A stretch of 64,000 bases of DNA from Alloalcanivorax marinus (GTDB taxonomy: Bacteria; Pseudomonadota; Gammaproteobacteria; Pseudomonadales; Alcanivoracaceae). The notes below the pieces were generated by a model, which ran no database searches, was not told the origin of the DNA, and saw nothing but the letters and a program-made list of their open reading frames with translations. The stretch lies in assembly GCF_016785095.1 (NCBI RefSeq), contig NZ_JAEKJB010000008.1, forward strand, positions 620,001-684,000, written 5' to 3'. Shown here in pieces: positions 10,024 through 19,008 of the stretch (positions are counted from its first letter, which is position 1; every line of letters starts with the position of its first letter). The position numbers and the translations under genes are program-made.

Positions 10024-10842
10024 TCAGCCTCCTGCCCGTTTCACGGTCCAGAACTGCAGACCGTTGATAAGCAGCAGCAGGACAAAGGAGAACAGCAGCA
10101 TGACCATGCCCAGGGCGGAGGCGGCGGCGTAGTCGTACTGTTCCAGTTTGCTGTATATCAGCAGCGGCGTGATTTCGGTGCGGAACGGCATGTTGCCGCT
10201 GATGAACACCACCGAGCCGTACTCTCCCACCGCCCGGGCGAACGCCAGTGCGAAACCGGTAAGCGCCGCCGGCAGCAATGCCGGGAACAGCACCCGCCGG
10301 AAGGTTTGCCAACGGTCGGCGCCAAGGCTTGCCGCCGCCTCCTCCAGTTCACGATCCAGGCCGGCCAGTACCGGCTGCACCGTGCGCACCACGAACGGCA
10401 GGCCGATGAAAGTGAGCGCCACGGTGACGCCGATCGGCGTGTAGGCGACCTTCAGGCCCAGCTCCCCAAGTGGCGCGCCGAACCAGCCGTTGCGGCCATA
10501 TAGCTCGGTGAGCGCGATACCGGCCACCGCCGTGGGCAGCGCGAACGGCAGGTCCACCAGGGCGTCGACGATACGTTTGCCGGGGAAGGCATAGCGCACC
10601 AGCACCCAGGCCACCAGCCCCCCGAACAACAGGTTGATCAGCGCTCCGGCGAGGGCGGCGCCGAAGCTGAGCTTGTAGCTGGCCAGCGCCTGTGGATCAC
10701 TGACCACCCGCCACAGATCGGCGCCACCCAGGGACAGCCCCTTGGCGAACAACGCCGCCAGGGGGATGAACACGATCAGACTGGTGTAGAAGGTCGCGAA
10801 GCCCAGGGACAACCCGAAGCCGGGTATGACTCGTTTGGCCAT
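10024..10842 (-). CDS. cysT: Sulfate ABC transporter permease CysT (CysU)
   Basis: First permease (272 residues) of the sulfate importer. The N-terminus carries the typical PGFGLSLGF motif, multiple transmembrane helices follow, and the EAA loop (EEAAASLGADRWQTFRRVLFP region, about 175-195) precedes FARAVGEYGSVVFISGN. It follows sbp by nine bases and precedes cysW by one. It forms the channel with CysW and receives substrate from the Sbp binding protein. Confidence 0.95.
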   Translation of the reverse strand: MAKRVIPGFGLSLGFATFYTSLIVFIPLAALFAKGLSLGGADLWRVVSDPQALASYKLSFGAALAGALINLLFGGLVAWVLVRYAFPGKRIVDALVDLPFALPTAVAGIALTELYGRNGWFGAPLGELGLKVAYTPIGVTVALTFIGLPFVVRTVQPVLAGLDRELEEAAASLGADRWQTFRRVLFPALLPAALTGFALAFARAVGEYGSVVFISGNMPFRTEITPLLIYSKLEQYDYAAASALGMVMLLFSFVLLLLINGLQFWTVKRAGG

Positions 10843-10851
10843 GATTGCGCT

Positions 10852-11850
10852 TCACTCAGGCTTGTAAATCTGATCGAACACACCGCCATCATTGAAATGC
10901 GTGCGCTGCGCGTTTTGCCAGCCGCCAAAGGCTTCGTTGACGGTGACCAGATTCACTTCCGGGAAGGTACCGGCGTACTTACTGGCGTACTCCGGATCCA
11001 CCGGACGGTAGTAGTTCTTGCCCGCCAGCTCCTGGCCCACCGGGCTGTACAGATAGTCCAGATAGGCCTTGGCGATGTCCGTGGTGCCGTGTTTCTCCGC
11101 GTTCTTGTCGAGCACCGTCACCGGCGGCTCGGCGAGAATGGAAATCGACGGCACCACGATCTCGAAATCACCGCGCCCCAGCTTGTTGATGGACAGCAAC
11201 GCCTCGTTTTCCCAGGCCAGAAGCACATCACCGATGCCACGTTTCACGAAAGTGGTGGTGGCGCCCCGCGCCCCGGAGTCCAGCACTGGAACCTGCTTGT
11301 AAAGCTTGCCGACGAACTGCCGGGCTTTCTCCTCGGAACCGTACTTTTTCTCCGCGTAGGCCCAGGCCGCCAGATAGTTCCAGCGCGCGCCGCCGGAGGT
11401 CTTGGGGTTCGGCGTGATCACCTCGACGCCGGGCTTGAGCAGGTCGTCCCAGTCCTTCAGGTTCTTGGGATTGCCCTCGCGCACCAGGAATACGATGGTC
11501 GAGGTGTACGGCGCGCTGTTGTGTGGCAGGCGGGTCTGCCAGTCCCCGGGGATGATGCCGGTCTTCTCGGAGATGGCATCGATGTCGTAGGCCAGCGCCA
11601 GGGTGGCCACGTCGGCCTCCAGGCCGTCGATGATGGCCCGCGTTTGTTTGCCGGCACCACCGTGGGACTGGCGCACGGTGATGGTTTCACCGGTTTCCTG
11701 TTTCCAGTGTTCGGTGAACTTCTTGTTGAATGCCTCGTACAGCTCCCGGGTGGGATCGTAGGACACGTTCAGTATCTCGCGGTCCGCCAGGGCGGTTTGG
11801 CCCAGGGCCAGGCCCAGGGTGGCGGCGGCAAGCCAGGTTTTCCAATTCAT
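10852..11850 (-). CDS. sbp: Periplasmic sulfate-binding protein
   Basis: Secreted solute-binding protein (332 residues) with a signal peptide (cleavage after about residue 22, TALA-DRE). The conserved [12 protein letters not shown] (about 28-39), [10 protein letters not shown] (about 60-69) and [10 protein letters not shown] (about 80-90) motifs of the Sbp/CysP family are present. Sequence alone does not separate sulfate-binding Sbp from thiosulfate-binding CysP; I use sbp because the preceding small gene is oscA, which is known to sit next to sbp in Pseudomonas. Confidence 0.93.
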   Translation of the reverse strand: MNWKTWLAAATLGLALGQTALADREILNVSYDPTRELYEAFNKKFTEHWKQETGETITVRQSHGGAGKQTRAIIDGLEADVATLALAYDIDAISEKTGIIPGDWQTRLPHNSAPYTSTIVFLVREGNPKNLKDWDDLLKPGVEVITPNPKTSGGARWNYLAAWAYAEKKYGSEEKARQFVGKLYKQVPVLDSGARGATTTFVKRGIGDVLLAWENEALLSINKLGRGDFEIVVPSISILAEPPVTVLDKNAEKHGTTDIAKAYLDYLYSPVGQELAGKNYYRPVDPEYASKYAGTFPEVNLVTVNEAFGGWQNAQRTHFNDGGVFDQIYKPE

Positions 11851-11926
11851 GTTCAGCCTCCAAGGGTGCTTTCAATAACGGTATGGAGGCCTCCGGTGGT
11901 CCGGTCAGCCGATGTCGCGTCGAGCC

Positions 11927-12097
11927 TCAGCGTTTGTCGAAACGGTACTTTTCCTTGCGCTCGACCTGGACCACGCGCCCTTCGTGGACGGTGATCTCCA
12001 CCGCGCCGAAGCGCAGATCCTTGATCAGTGAAGCGATCAGCGCCGCGAGATCACCGTCGTCCGGCGCCGGCGTGCGCTGTGCGTTCGGATCACTCAT
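11927..12097 (-). CDS. oscA: OscA / DUF2292 small protein linked to sulfur acquisition
   Basis: A 56-residue cytoplasmic protein of the DUF2292 (YezD) family. After a short variable N-terminus comes the family core, an amphipathic helix followed by FGAVEITVHEGRVVQVER (about 30-47) and a basic tail. In Pseudomonas the homologue OscA, encoded just upstream of sbp, is needed for use of organosulfur compounds and contributes to chromate tolerance through sulfur supply. Here it lies 76 bases upstream of sbp and 33 bases after the porin gene, on the same strand, with AGGAGG just before the ATG. Confidence 0.85.
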   Translation of the reverse strand: MSDPNAQRTPAPDDGDLAALIASLIKDLRFGAVEITVHEGRVVQVERKEKYRFDKR

Positions 12098-12130
12098 GTC
12101 GATCCCTCCTTATGGTTCAGACCCTGGGGT

Positions 12131-13141
12131 TCAGAATTTAAACGCCAGGCCGGTACCGGCGGCCCGGTCCTCAGTGCCGGCGTCGTCCCGCTCCAGTTGC
12201 GAGAAGTACACGTAAGCCAGGGTGCCGGCGCCGAGGCGGTAATCCGCGCCCAGCGCCCACAGCTTCAGTTGTTCCCCGGTTTCCTCGCCCTTGGTTTGCC
12301 CGCCCTGGGCTTTCAGGGTGAGACGCTCGAAATGCCAGGCGGCGCTGGCCAGCACGCTGCGATCCTCCAGGTCACCGCCGGGGCTGGCGTCCTCGGCGCG
12401 CTGTGCCAGGGCGCCCAGCTCCAGGGCGCCGAGCCGGTAGGACAGGCTGGCGCGCAGCAGGTCGGCGCGGTCGATGCCGTCCACCGAGCGCCGCGCCGCC
12501 TGGTCGGTCTCGTAGGCCAGCGCCGCGTAGAGACCATCGCGCTGCCATTCCAAAGAGGCGGAAACGGTATCGGCCAGGCCGTCCTCCTCGTCGCCATCAC
12601 CGTCCACGTCGTCCTGCTCCGCCGGCGAGAAGGCCGCCTTCACGGTGAGCCCGTTCCACAGTACCGGCGTCTGATACTGAATGATGTTGTTGCTACGGTT
12701 CTGGCCACCGATGAAGGTGTCCAGGTCGCCGTAAAGGTCGTTGAACTGATCCACCGGCCCCTCGATACGCTTCAGCGGGGTATCGAATTTGCCGGCGATA
12801 ACGGTGCCGTAGGCGCCTTGAAGGCCGGCGTAGACATTGCGCTGGCTGAAGGTCTCGCCACCGCTGTCGCCTTCGTCCACGTCGATGCCGAATTCGGCCA
12901 GGTAAACGGCTTTCAGATTGCCCACGTCCAGATCGAAATCGCCTTTGATCCCGATCCGCGAATTATTGGAATTCAGTTCCCATCCCTCGGCGACGCGCGG
13001 ACCGGCCAGGCTGGCGCCCTCGAAATCGATGTTCTCCAGGGACAGGTTTACCTTGCCGTACAGGGTGGGGCCGGCGGCGCCGACGACGGCGGGCAGGCTC
13101 CCCAGCAGCGCGGCGGAGGCCAGCACGATCCCGTTCTTCAT
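12131..13141 (-). CDS. Gram-negative porin at head of the sulfur operon
   Basis: Trimeric OmpC-type porin of 336 residues. A signal peptide (cleavage near residue 22, VVGA-AGP) is followed by the family start TLYGKVNLSLE (about 26-36). Internal porin motifs include SRIGIKGDFDLD (about 61-72), VYAGLQGAYGTVIAGKFDTP (about 107-126) and a terminal F in AFKF. It precedes oscA by 33 bases and has no terminator between, so it is probably the first gene of the sulfate operon and may admit sulfate or organosulfonates. Specificity is inferred from context only. Confidence 0.9.
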   Translation of the reverse strand: MKNGIVLASAALLGSLPAVVGAAGPTLYGKVNLSLENIDFEGASLAGPRVAEGWELNSNNSRIGIKGDFDLDVGNLKAVYLAEFGIDVDEGDSGGETFSQRNVYAGLQGAYGTVIAGKFDTPLKRIEGPVDQFNDLYGDLDTFIGGQNRSNNIIQYQTPVLWNGLTVKAAFSPAEQDDVDGDGDEEDGLADTVSASLEWQRDGLYAALAYETDQAARRSVDGIDRADLLRASLSYRLGALELGALAQRAEDASPGGDLEDRSVLASAAWHFERLTLKAQGGQTKGEETGEQLKLWALGADYRLGAGTLAYVYFSQLERDDAGTEDRAAGTGLAFKF

Positions 13142-13255
13142 AGCGGTGTTCTCCAGACAGCGTGAAACTCAACAAGCGAATCGCGCCTCCCGCTGTCGGG
13201 TGGGCCGTGCCGAACCATTCGGCGATGAGAGCTATCCTAAGAGCCGGCCCAAAAG

Positions 13256-13300
13256 ATCATAAAGTAATATATTTCTATTGAATTATTCTTTTTAAATATA
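13256..13300. promoter_or_regulatory. AT-rich divergent promoter/operator region between porin and EAL gene
   Basis: A sharply AT-rich tract in GC-rich surroundings lies in the 211-base gap between the porin start (13141) and the EAL gene start (13353). It contains an inverted repeat TATATTT (13268-13274) / AAATATA (13294-13300). It probably holds the promoter for the sulfur operon and a binding site for a regulator such as CysB. The regulator is a guess from pathway knowledge. Confidence 0.45.
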
Positions 13301-13352
13301 AGCGGGTCGCCGTTACCCTGCCTGGAAATGTCACTGGCGGGCGGAGGTCCCC

Positions 13353-14162
13353 ATGCCGATCAGCGAACTTCTGGATTACTTCAACCGCGAACAGGTGCGC
13401 CAGTATGGCGAGCGGCTGGCACTGCGCGACGCCCTGCGGATGCGCAACGGTCGGGTGGTGGCCGAGTACGCCGGCCTGCGTTTGGGCACCCTGTTCCAGC
13501 CCATGCTGCCGGTGGAGCCGGAGCAGCCTTGTGGCCACGAGGCACTGCTCAGCGTCACCGGTCGGGGCGGCCGGCTGACGCCCTCATCGCTGTTCATGCT
13601 GGCAAGCACCGCCGAGGAGATCGTCTATCTGGACCGCCTGTGCCGGACCCTGCACGCACTGAATTTTTTACTGCAACCGAGCGTGGGCGGGCTGTTGTCG
13701 CTGAACGTGCATCCTCGCCATCTGGCCGGCGTGCGCCGCGAGCACGGCCTGGCGTTCGAGCGGATTCTGCGTCAGTGCGGGCTGGAGCCGTCGCGGGTGA
13801 TGCTGGAGATTCAGCCGGACCCGTACCGGGACAGTCGGGCCCTGGCCACGGCGGTGGACAGCTATCGGGATTACGGCTATCGCATCGCTCTGGACCGGAT
13901 CACGACACCACCGGATGACAAGGTGTGGGCGGCACGCCCGCCGGACCTGATCAAACTGCATCCGGATCTGGCGGAACGAAGCGGCGCCAGGGAGGCGGTA
14001 CTGGCGGCTCGCCCGCGCCTGGGAGGAGCGGCGGCACTACTGCTGGGCGCGGACGCCGCCATGGCGCGGCGCCACGGGCTCAGCCATGTGCAGAGCCGGG
14101 CCGTGGCGGCACCGGCGCAAGCACTGGTCGGGCCCACCTGGCGGCGGGCCCTGTTCCCGTAA
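13353..14162 (+). CDS. Degenerate EAL-domain protein (probably not an active phosphodiesterase)
   Basis: A 269-residue protein that aligns by eye with an EAL (cyclic-di-GMP phosphodiesterase) domain over nearly its whole length. The EAL triad itself is kept (Glu63 in GHEALL), and LSLNVHP (about 115-121), LEIQPD (151-156), ALDRITTP (179-186) and DLIKLHP (198-204) mark the later strands. However, the usual DDFG metal motif is replaced by LDRITTP, and the AEGVE motif is missing near 225. It diverges from the sulfur operon. I infer a binding or regulatory role rather than catalysis. Confidence 0.75.
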   Translation: MPISELLDYFNREQVRQYGERLALRDALRMRNGRVVAEYAGLRLGTLFQPMLPVEPEQPCGHEALLSVTGRGGRLTPSSLFMLASTAEEIVYLDRLCRTLHALNFLLQPSVGGLLSLNVHPRHLAGVRREHGLAFERILRQCGLEPSRVMLEIQPDPYRDSRALATAVDSYRDYGYRIALDRITTPPDDKVWAARPPDLIKLHPDLAERSGAREAVLAARPRLGGAAALLLGADAAMARRHGLSHVQSRAVAAPAQALVGPTWRRALFP

Positions 14163-14175
14163 AGCGAAGAGCGGG

Positions 14176-14814
14176 TCAGTCCTGATAGCTTTCCGCTTCC
14201 AGGTCGCGCAGTTCCTGATTGGTCTGCACGCCCAGGTCCAGGTCGCTGAGCTTGCCGTTGGCGATGGAGTAGATCCAGCCGTGAATGCTGAGCGGCTGTC
14301 CACGGCGCCAGGCTTCCTGGACCACGGTGGTGTTGGCCACGTTGATCACCTGGCGGGCCACGTTCAGCTCGCACAGGCGATCCAGGCGGGCGCTGTCGTT
14401 CGGCAGTTCCGCGAGAGCCCTGCGGTTACGCAGGTAGAGTTCACGGACCTGGCGCAGCCAGTTGTCGATCAGCCCGTGGGGCTGATCGTCCATGGCGGCA
14501 TTCACGCCGCCGCAGCCGTAATGGCCGACGACCATGATGTGCTCCACCTTGAGCACGTCCACGGCGAACTGCAGCACGGACAGCAGATTGAGGTCGGTGT
14601 GGTTGACCAGGTTGGCCACGTTACGGTGCACGAACAGCTCGCCGGGCAGCAGCCCGACGATCTGGTTGGCGGGCACCCGGGAATCGGCGCAACCGATCCA
14701 CAGGAAGCGCGGGCTCTGCTGGTTTTCCAGGGTTTTGAAGAAGCCGGGGTTATCCAGCTCGATGTCGCGGCGCCACTCTTCGTTCTTTTGAAACAGTTCA
14801 GGCAGGGTTTTCAC
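14176..14814 (-). CDS. can: Beta-class carbonic anhydrase
   Basis: Zinc enzyme (212 residues) that interconverts CO2 and bicarbonate in the cytoplasm. The zinc ligands and dyad are visible: Cys42, Asp44 and Arg46 in CADSR, then His98 and Cys101 in GHYGCGGV. The segment FVHRNVANLV (61-70) is typical of the Can subgroup. Length and spacing are standard. It converges with the EAL gene, with 13 bases between the two stops. Confidence 0.95.
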   Translation of the reverse strand: MKTLPELFQKNEEWRRDIELDNPGFFKTLENQQSPRFLWIGCADSRVPANQIVGLLPGELFVHRNVANLVNHTDLNLLSVLQFAVDVLKVEHIMVVGHYGCGGVNAAMDDQPHGLIDNWLRQVRELYLRNRRALAELPNDSARLDRLCELNVARQVINVANTTVVQEAWRRGQPLSIHGWIYSIANGKLSDLDLGVQTNQELRDLEAESYQD

Positions 14815-14919
14815 GAATCAGCTCCCATTCGGAATCGACCCATGATGCCGAAATGGCAGCGGGCTGCAACGTGAAAAGTCTTTCAAAGTTTGGCGGCGGC
14901 GCCCCCGCCGGCCGGCGGT

Positions 14920-15906
14920 TCAGCCGCCGGTCATGTTCATGAAGCGCACCAGCTGCTCGCCCTCGGCCAGATTGAACTCGTGGCGCTCGGGCTTGATCTC
15001 CATGCCCCGGTGCAGGGCATCGATCAACGGCTGGTCGTCGTCCGGGTGGGCACGCAGGATGCCGCGCAGGTCCAGGCTGTGTTCATGGCCCAGGCACAAC
15101 AGCAGGCGCCCCTCGGCGGTGACCCGCACCCGGTTGCAGGCGTGGCAGAAGTTATTGGAGTGCGGCGAGATGAAACCGACCCGGCTACCCGGGTGGCCCT
15201 CGGCGCGCCAATAGCGCGACGGACCGGCGGTACCGGCGGCCAGGGGCACCAGCGGGTAGCGCTCACCGATCAGTTCGCGCAGTTCCGCGGAGGACACGAA
15301 GGCTTCCTGGCGGCTGTGCTCGCCGATCTGGCCAAGCGGCATTTCCTCGATGAAGGCGATGTCCAGGCCCCGCTCCAGGGCGAAGCCCACCAGGTCGCTC
15401 ACTTCATCCTCGTTGCGGCCCCGCATCACCACGCTGTTCAACCGGATGCGCTGGAAGCCCGCCTCGCGGGCCGCTTCGATGCCCTCCAGTACGTCTTCGA
15501 GGCGGCCGGTGCGGGTCAGCTCCCGGAAGCGGTCCGGGCGCAGGGAATCGAGGCTGATGTTGACCCGGGTGACGCCGGCGTCGCGCAGTTCTCCGGCATA
15601 GCGGCCCAGCCGCGCGCCGTTGGTGGTCAGGTTGAGCTCCTCCAGCCCGGGCAGGGCGCCCAGCTCCCGGGCCAGCCAGGTCAGGTTGCGGCGCACCAGA
15701 GGTTCGCCGCCGGTGAGACGGATGCGGCGCACGCCCTGGGCCACCAGCACGCGGCCCAGCCGCGCCATCTCCTCCAGGGTGAGCACCCGGGCACGGGGCA
15801 CGAAGGTCATGTCCTCCGCCATGCAGTACACACAGCGGAAATCACAGCGGTCGGTCACCGACAGCCGTACGTAATCAATGATGCGTCCAAAACGGTCTTC
15901 GAGCAT
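14920..15906 (-). CDS. moaA: GTP 3',8-cyclase MoaA (molybdenum cofactor biosynthesis)
   Basis: Radical-SAM enzyme that, with MoaC, makes cyclic pyranopterin monophosphate from GTP. The N-terminal 4Fe-4S motif CDFRCVYC and the C-terminal cluster motif CHACNRVR with a later Cys are present, and the protein ends in the characteristic Gly-Gly. I place the start at 15906 (328 residues, beginning MLEDRFGR) because homologues begin just before the DxFGR motif; an upstream ATG at 15960 would add 18 unconserved residues. moaB and moeA lie 20 kb away in this window; moaC, moaD and moaE are not seen here. Confidence 0.94.
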   Translation of the reverse strand: MLEDRFGRIIDYVRLSVTDRCDFRCVYCMAEDMTFVPRARVLTLEEMARLGRVLVAQGVRRIRLTGGEPLVRRNLTWLARELGALPGLEELNLTTNGARLGRYAGELRDAGVTRVNISLDSLRPDRFRELTRTGRLEDVLEGIEAAREAGFQRIRLNSVVMRGRNEDEVSDLVGFALERGLDIAFIEEMPLGQIGEHSRQEAFVSSAELRELIGERYPLVPLAAGTAGPSRYWRAEGHPGSRVGFISPHSNNFCHACNRVRVTAEGRLLLCLGHEHSLDLRGILRAHPDDDQPLIDALHRGMEIKPERHEFNLAEGEQLVRFMNMTGG

Positions 15907-16077
15907 GGCTGCCATGATGCCAGAAAGCGCGGCGGAGCACGCCCCCCGAATGATGGTCATTTCGAGCCAGCCACCGGCGGCGGTTGGTCAGCCCCTTGGC
16001 GGGACTGTTACCATAGATGATCACGGCGTTTCGCGCCGGCATTCATCCGCCATACATTCAACCCCAAAGGGGCATCC

Positions 16078-16566
16078 ATGCAAATCGCAGACAACAAGGT
16101 AGTGGCCTTCCACTACACTCTGACCAACGAAGCCGGCCAGACCATCGATTCCTCCCGTCAGCGGGAAGAACCGCTGAACTACCTGCACGGCCACGGCAAC
16201 ATCATTCCGGGCCTGGAGAAAGCGCTGGTGGGCAAGGAAGCCGGCGATAAGCTGGAAGTGAAGGTGGCCCCGGAAGAAGGCTATGGCGAGCGCCATGAAG
16301 GCCTGATCCAGCAGGTTCCCGCCTCCGCCTTCGAAGGCGCCGGCGGCGAGCTGCAGCCGGGCATGCAGTTCCAGGCCCAGACCGAGGCCGGCCCGCGTAT
16401 CTTCACCATCACCGCCGTGGAGGGTGATGAAGTGACCGTGGACGGCAACCACCCGCTGGCCGGTGAGACCCTGAACTTCGACGTGGAAGTCACCGAGGTT
16501 CGCGAGGCCACCGACGAAGAGAAGGAACACGGTCACGTGCACGGCCCGGACGGCCACGAGCACTGA
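16078..16566 (+). CDS. slyD: FKBP-type peptidyl-prolyl isomerase, SlyD-like
   Basis: Cytoplasmic prolyl isomerase/chaperone of 162 residues. The FKBP core begins VVAFHYTLTNEAGQTIDSS (about 8-26). It includes HGHGNIIPGLEKALVGK (about 37-53) and is interrupted by the insert-in-flap chaperone domain around 72-125. The C-terminus has a short His-rich tail (HGHVHGPDGHEH), shorter than in E. coli SlyD, so metal binding is probably weaker. A strong bidirectional terminator lies downstream. Confidence 0.92.
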   Translation: MQIADNKVVAFHYTLTNEAGQTIDSSRQREEPLNYLHGHGNIIPGLEKALVGKEAGDKLEVKVAPEEGYGERHEGLIQQVPASAFEGAGGELQPGMQFQAQTEAGPRIFTITAVEGDEVTVDGNHPLAGETLNFDVEVTEVREATDEEKEHGHVHGPDGHEH

Positions 16567-16624
16567 TCGCCCGGCGCCACCGGGAACATCGCTGGCCCGC
16601 GCCGGCGTCGTTCCTGGCGAGCCG

Positions 16625-16664
16625 GAAACGAAAGAAGGCCCCAAACGGGGCCTTCTTTCGTTTC
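16625..16664. terminator. Bidirectional terminator between slyD-like and FAD dehydrogenase genes
   Basis: A perfect 18-base-pair inverted repeat (arms 16625-16642 and 16647-16664) with a four-base loop AAAC. The GGCCCC core is flanked by T/A-rich arms, so either strand yields a GC stem followed by U-rich sequence. It lies between two convergent genes and overlaps the stop codon of the minus-strand gene. Confidence 0.88.
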
Positions 16665-18075
16665 AGCCGTGGCTCGCGCCGGCCAGCTCAGCCGCCGTAT
16701 CGCCGGCCAGGGCCCCCATCACCACGGCGCTGAGCAGGCCGTTGCCCGACATATAGCCGTCGTCGCCGGCACCGGATACGCCCCGCGCGGCGCCACCGGC
16801 GGCGAGCAGATTGGGAAACGGACGCCCGCCGGTATCCAGCACCCGCCCGCGGGTGTCGATCTCCAGCCCGCCCTGGGTGTGGAACAGCGCCCCGGTAACG
16901 CGGATCGCGTAATAAGGTGGCGTCAGCCGGTGCACCGGCTCGAAGCGCCGGCCGAAACGATCCGGCTCACCGTCCCCGGCGCGGGCGCTCATCTCCGCGA
17001 AGGTCCCGCGCAGCGCCGCCAGCGGCAGCCCCAGCCCTTCGGACAACGCCTCCAGGCTGTCGAAGGTGCGCACCGCGCCGGTGTCCCGGGCGTTGCGGTA
17101 GTCCTCGAAAGCCAATGCCTGCTCGTGAATACGGCCATCGTACAGGTTGAAAGCCACGCCTTCGGGCTGGGCGATCACGCGGGCGGCCTGCTCCGAGTAA
17201 CCGCCGTGCTCGTTGGAGAACCGTTCACCGAGCCGGTTCACCTGCACGCCGCCCTGCATCATCAGCGCCCAGGAAATCAGCGTCTGATGGGGCCAGGCCA
17301 GGGAACCATGCCCTTGATAGGCGCCCATGTCCTTGAGGCTGGCGCCCAGGACCTCGCCCCAGCGCACCGCTTCGCCCTGGTTGCTCTCGTGGCCAAAATA
17401 GAGCGCGTCCTTCATGGAAGGGATATAGCGCTCGATCAGATCCGGGTTGCCGCCGAAACCATTGCAGGCCAGCACCAGGGTGTCGCATCCGAGACGCTCC
17501 TCGGCGCCGTCCGGACGGAGGTAGGTGAGGCCGCGCACGCGGTTACCGTCGTCCACGTGCAGGGTGGTGACGCGGGCCTGGGTGAGCACGTCCAGCTCCG
17601 CCGCCCGGGCCGCGTTGAGCAGGCAGGCCATCAGTTCTTCCCCGGTACGGCGCGGAGTGCAGTGCATGCGCAGGCGGCTGTGTCCCGGGTACAGAAAGCC
17701 CTGGACCAGCTCGAAGGGCACGCCGTGCTGGTCCGCCAGCCACTCGATCACGGCACCGGATCGCGATGCCAGGGTGGCGACGATGTCCGGGTCCGCCTGG
17801 CCGTGGTTCTTGCCCTGGATGTCGGCGGCCATGATGTCGGCGCTGTCCTCCACCCCGGCCTGGCGCTGAAAGCGGGTATCGGCGGCGGGCACGAAGCCGG
17901 AGGACATGAAGGTGCTGCCCCGGGGCTCCGCGTCCCGTTCCAACACCACCACGTCCAGGCCCCGGGCCTTGGCGGCAAGGCCCGCCACCAGGCCGCAGGC
18001 GCCGGCGCCGATCACCACCACCGGCAGGCTGAGATCAAAGCCGATGTGGCCGCCGTCCGTTTTCAGGGTAACCAC
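16663..18075 (-). CDS. FAD-dependent dehydrogenase, fumarate reductase/tricarballylate dehydrogenase family
   Basis: Soluble flavoprotein of 470 residues with no signal peptide. The dinucleotide-binding motif GAGACGLVAG (about 22-31) is followed by VVLERD and a conserved STFMSSGF segment. Family features further on are LACNGFGGNPDLIERYIPS (about 201-219) and the C-terminal GNGLLSAVVMGALAGDTAAEL-type FAD loop. Relatives remove hydrogens next to a carboxylate or ketone (fumarate reductase, tricarballylate dehydrogenase, ketosteroid dehydrogenases). It is the last gene of a tightly packed five-gene operon, three bases after its neighbour. I infer that it makes or reduces the double bond of a dicarboxylate-type intermediate; the substrate is unknown. 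Confidence 0.85.
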   Translation of the reverse strand: MVTLKTDGGHIGFDLSLPVVVIGAGACGLVAGLAAKARGLDVVVLERDAEPRGSTFMSSGFVPAADTRFQRQAGVEDSADIMAADIQGKNHGQADPDIVATLASRSGAVIEWLADQHGVPFELVQGFLYPGHSRLRMHCTPRRTGEELMACLLNAARAAELDVLTQARVTTLHVDDGNRVRGLTYLRPDGAEERLGCDTLVLACNGFGGNPDLIERYIPSMKDALYFGHESNQGEAVRWGEVLGASLKDMGAYQGHGSLAWPHQTLISWALMMQGGVQVNRLGERFSNEHGGYSEQAARVIAQPEGVAFNLYDGRIHEQALAFEDYRNARDTGAVRTFDSLEALSEGLGLPLAALRGTFAEMSARAGDGEPDRFGRRFEPVHRLTPPYYAIRVTGALFHTQGGLEIDTRGRVLDTGGRPFPNLLAAGGAARGVSGAGDDGYMSGNGLLSAVVMGALAGDTAAELAGASHG

Positions 18076-18078
18076 GGC

Positions 18079-19008
18079 TCAGGCCTTCGATTGCGCATTG
18101 AAGACGTCCAGAATCTCGCCGGCGGTGGCCTGCCAGACCTCCGGGCGCCCCATCAGGTCCGCCAGTACCGCCTCCAGGCAGGCGATGCGGTGCGGCTGGC
18201 CGATCATCCAGGGGTGCAGACTCAGGCCCAGCATGCGCCCGCCCTGCTGGCGCGCTTCCTCGATCAGGAAATCCGCCGCGTCCTTGACCTGTTCCACCCA
18301 GGCATCCTCGGAGTGCAGGTTCTGGCCGATCACGAACTGGTCCTCGATTTCGGTGGACAGCGGCATCATGGTGAGCGGGCCATGCCCGGTCCTGAACCGG
18401 TACGGCATGTCGTCGTTGACCCAGTCGGCGCAGTAATCCACGCCGTGCTCGGCGAGCAGGTCCGGCGTGTGCCAGCTCTGGTTGCGCGCCGGGCTGAGCC
18501 AGCCGCGCACCGGGCGCCCGGCCAGTTGGTTGAGGGTGTCCAGGGAGCGCTTCACCAGCTCACGTTCTTGCTCCGGGTCCTGACCACCGTAATGGAGATG
18601 ATCCATGTTCCAGCCGTGACACAGCAGCTCGGTGTCGCGTTCCACCAGGCGTTGAATCAGGTAGGGCGTATCCCGGGCCAACTGGCTGTTGATCGCCACC
18701 GTGGGGCGCACGTCATGGCGGTCGAAGGCTTTCAGGCAACGGTACACGCCCACCCGGTTGCCGTAGTCGCGCAGGGTGAAATGACGCAGATCCGGGTATG
18801 GCATCTTCATGCCGTTGGGGACCGGGAAGGGTTCGCCGCGCTGGTTGAGCGGGTAGAACTCCAGCGACAGGTTGACCCACACCGCCAGTCGTTTGCCTTC
18901 CGGCCAGTTGATCGCCGGGCGGTCGGCGAGCATGGACCAGTCATAGCGTTCGTGGTCGTAGCCATGGCGGCGCCATGGGTAGTCGAAATAGGCGTCGTCC
19001 AGGCTCAT
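18079..19008 (-). CDS. Polysaccharide-deacetylase-fold hydrolase, imidase/allantoinase (PuuE)-like, motif-intact copy
   Basis: A 309-residue NodB-fold protein with no signal peptide, so not a cell-wall enzyme. It resembles the cytoplasmic subgroup that includes PuuE allantoinase and Pseudomonas cyclic-imide hydrolase. Visible landmarks are FTLRDYGNRVGVYR (about 76-89), the His pair in CHGWNMDH (about 135-142), and the C-terminal LHPWMIGQPHR (about 264-274). Classical CE4 deacetylases have a DD motif at the first strand; here it is NLSLEFY. It overlaps the preceding gene by four bases. I infer hydrolysis of a cyclic amide or imide. Confidence 0.8.
   Translation of the reverse strand: MSLDDAYFDYPWRRHGYDHERYDWSMLADRPAINWPEGKRLAVWVNLSLEFYPLNQRGEPFPVPNGMKMPYPDLRHFTLRDYGNRVGVYRCLKAFDRHDVRPTVAINSQLARDTPYLIQRLVERDTELLCHGWNMDHLHYGGQDPEQERELVKRSLDTLNQLAGRPVRGWLSPARNQSWHTPDLLAEHGVDYCADWVNDDMPYRFRTGHGPLTMMPLSTEIEDQFVIGQNLHSEDAWVEQVKDAADFLIEEARQQGGRMLGLSLHPWMIGQPHRIACLEAVLADLMGRPEVWQATAGEILDVFNAQSKA

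Noticed and set aside
13353-14162. An active cyclic-di-GMP phosphodiesterase
   Set aside because: DDFG and AEGVE motifs, which supply metal and catalytic residues, are absent.
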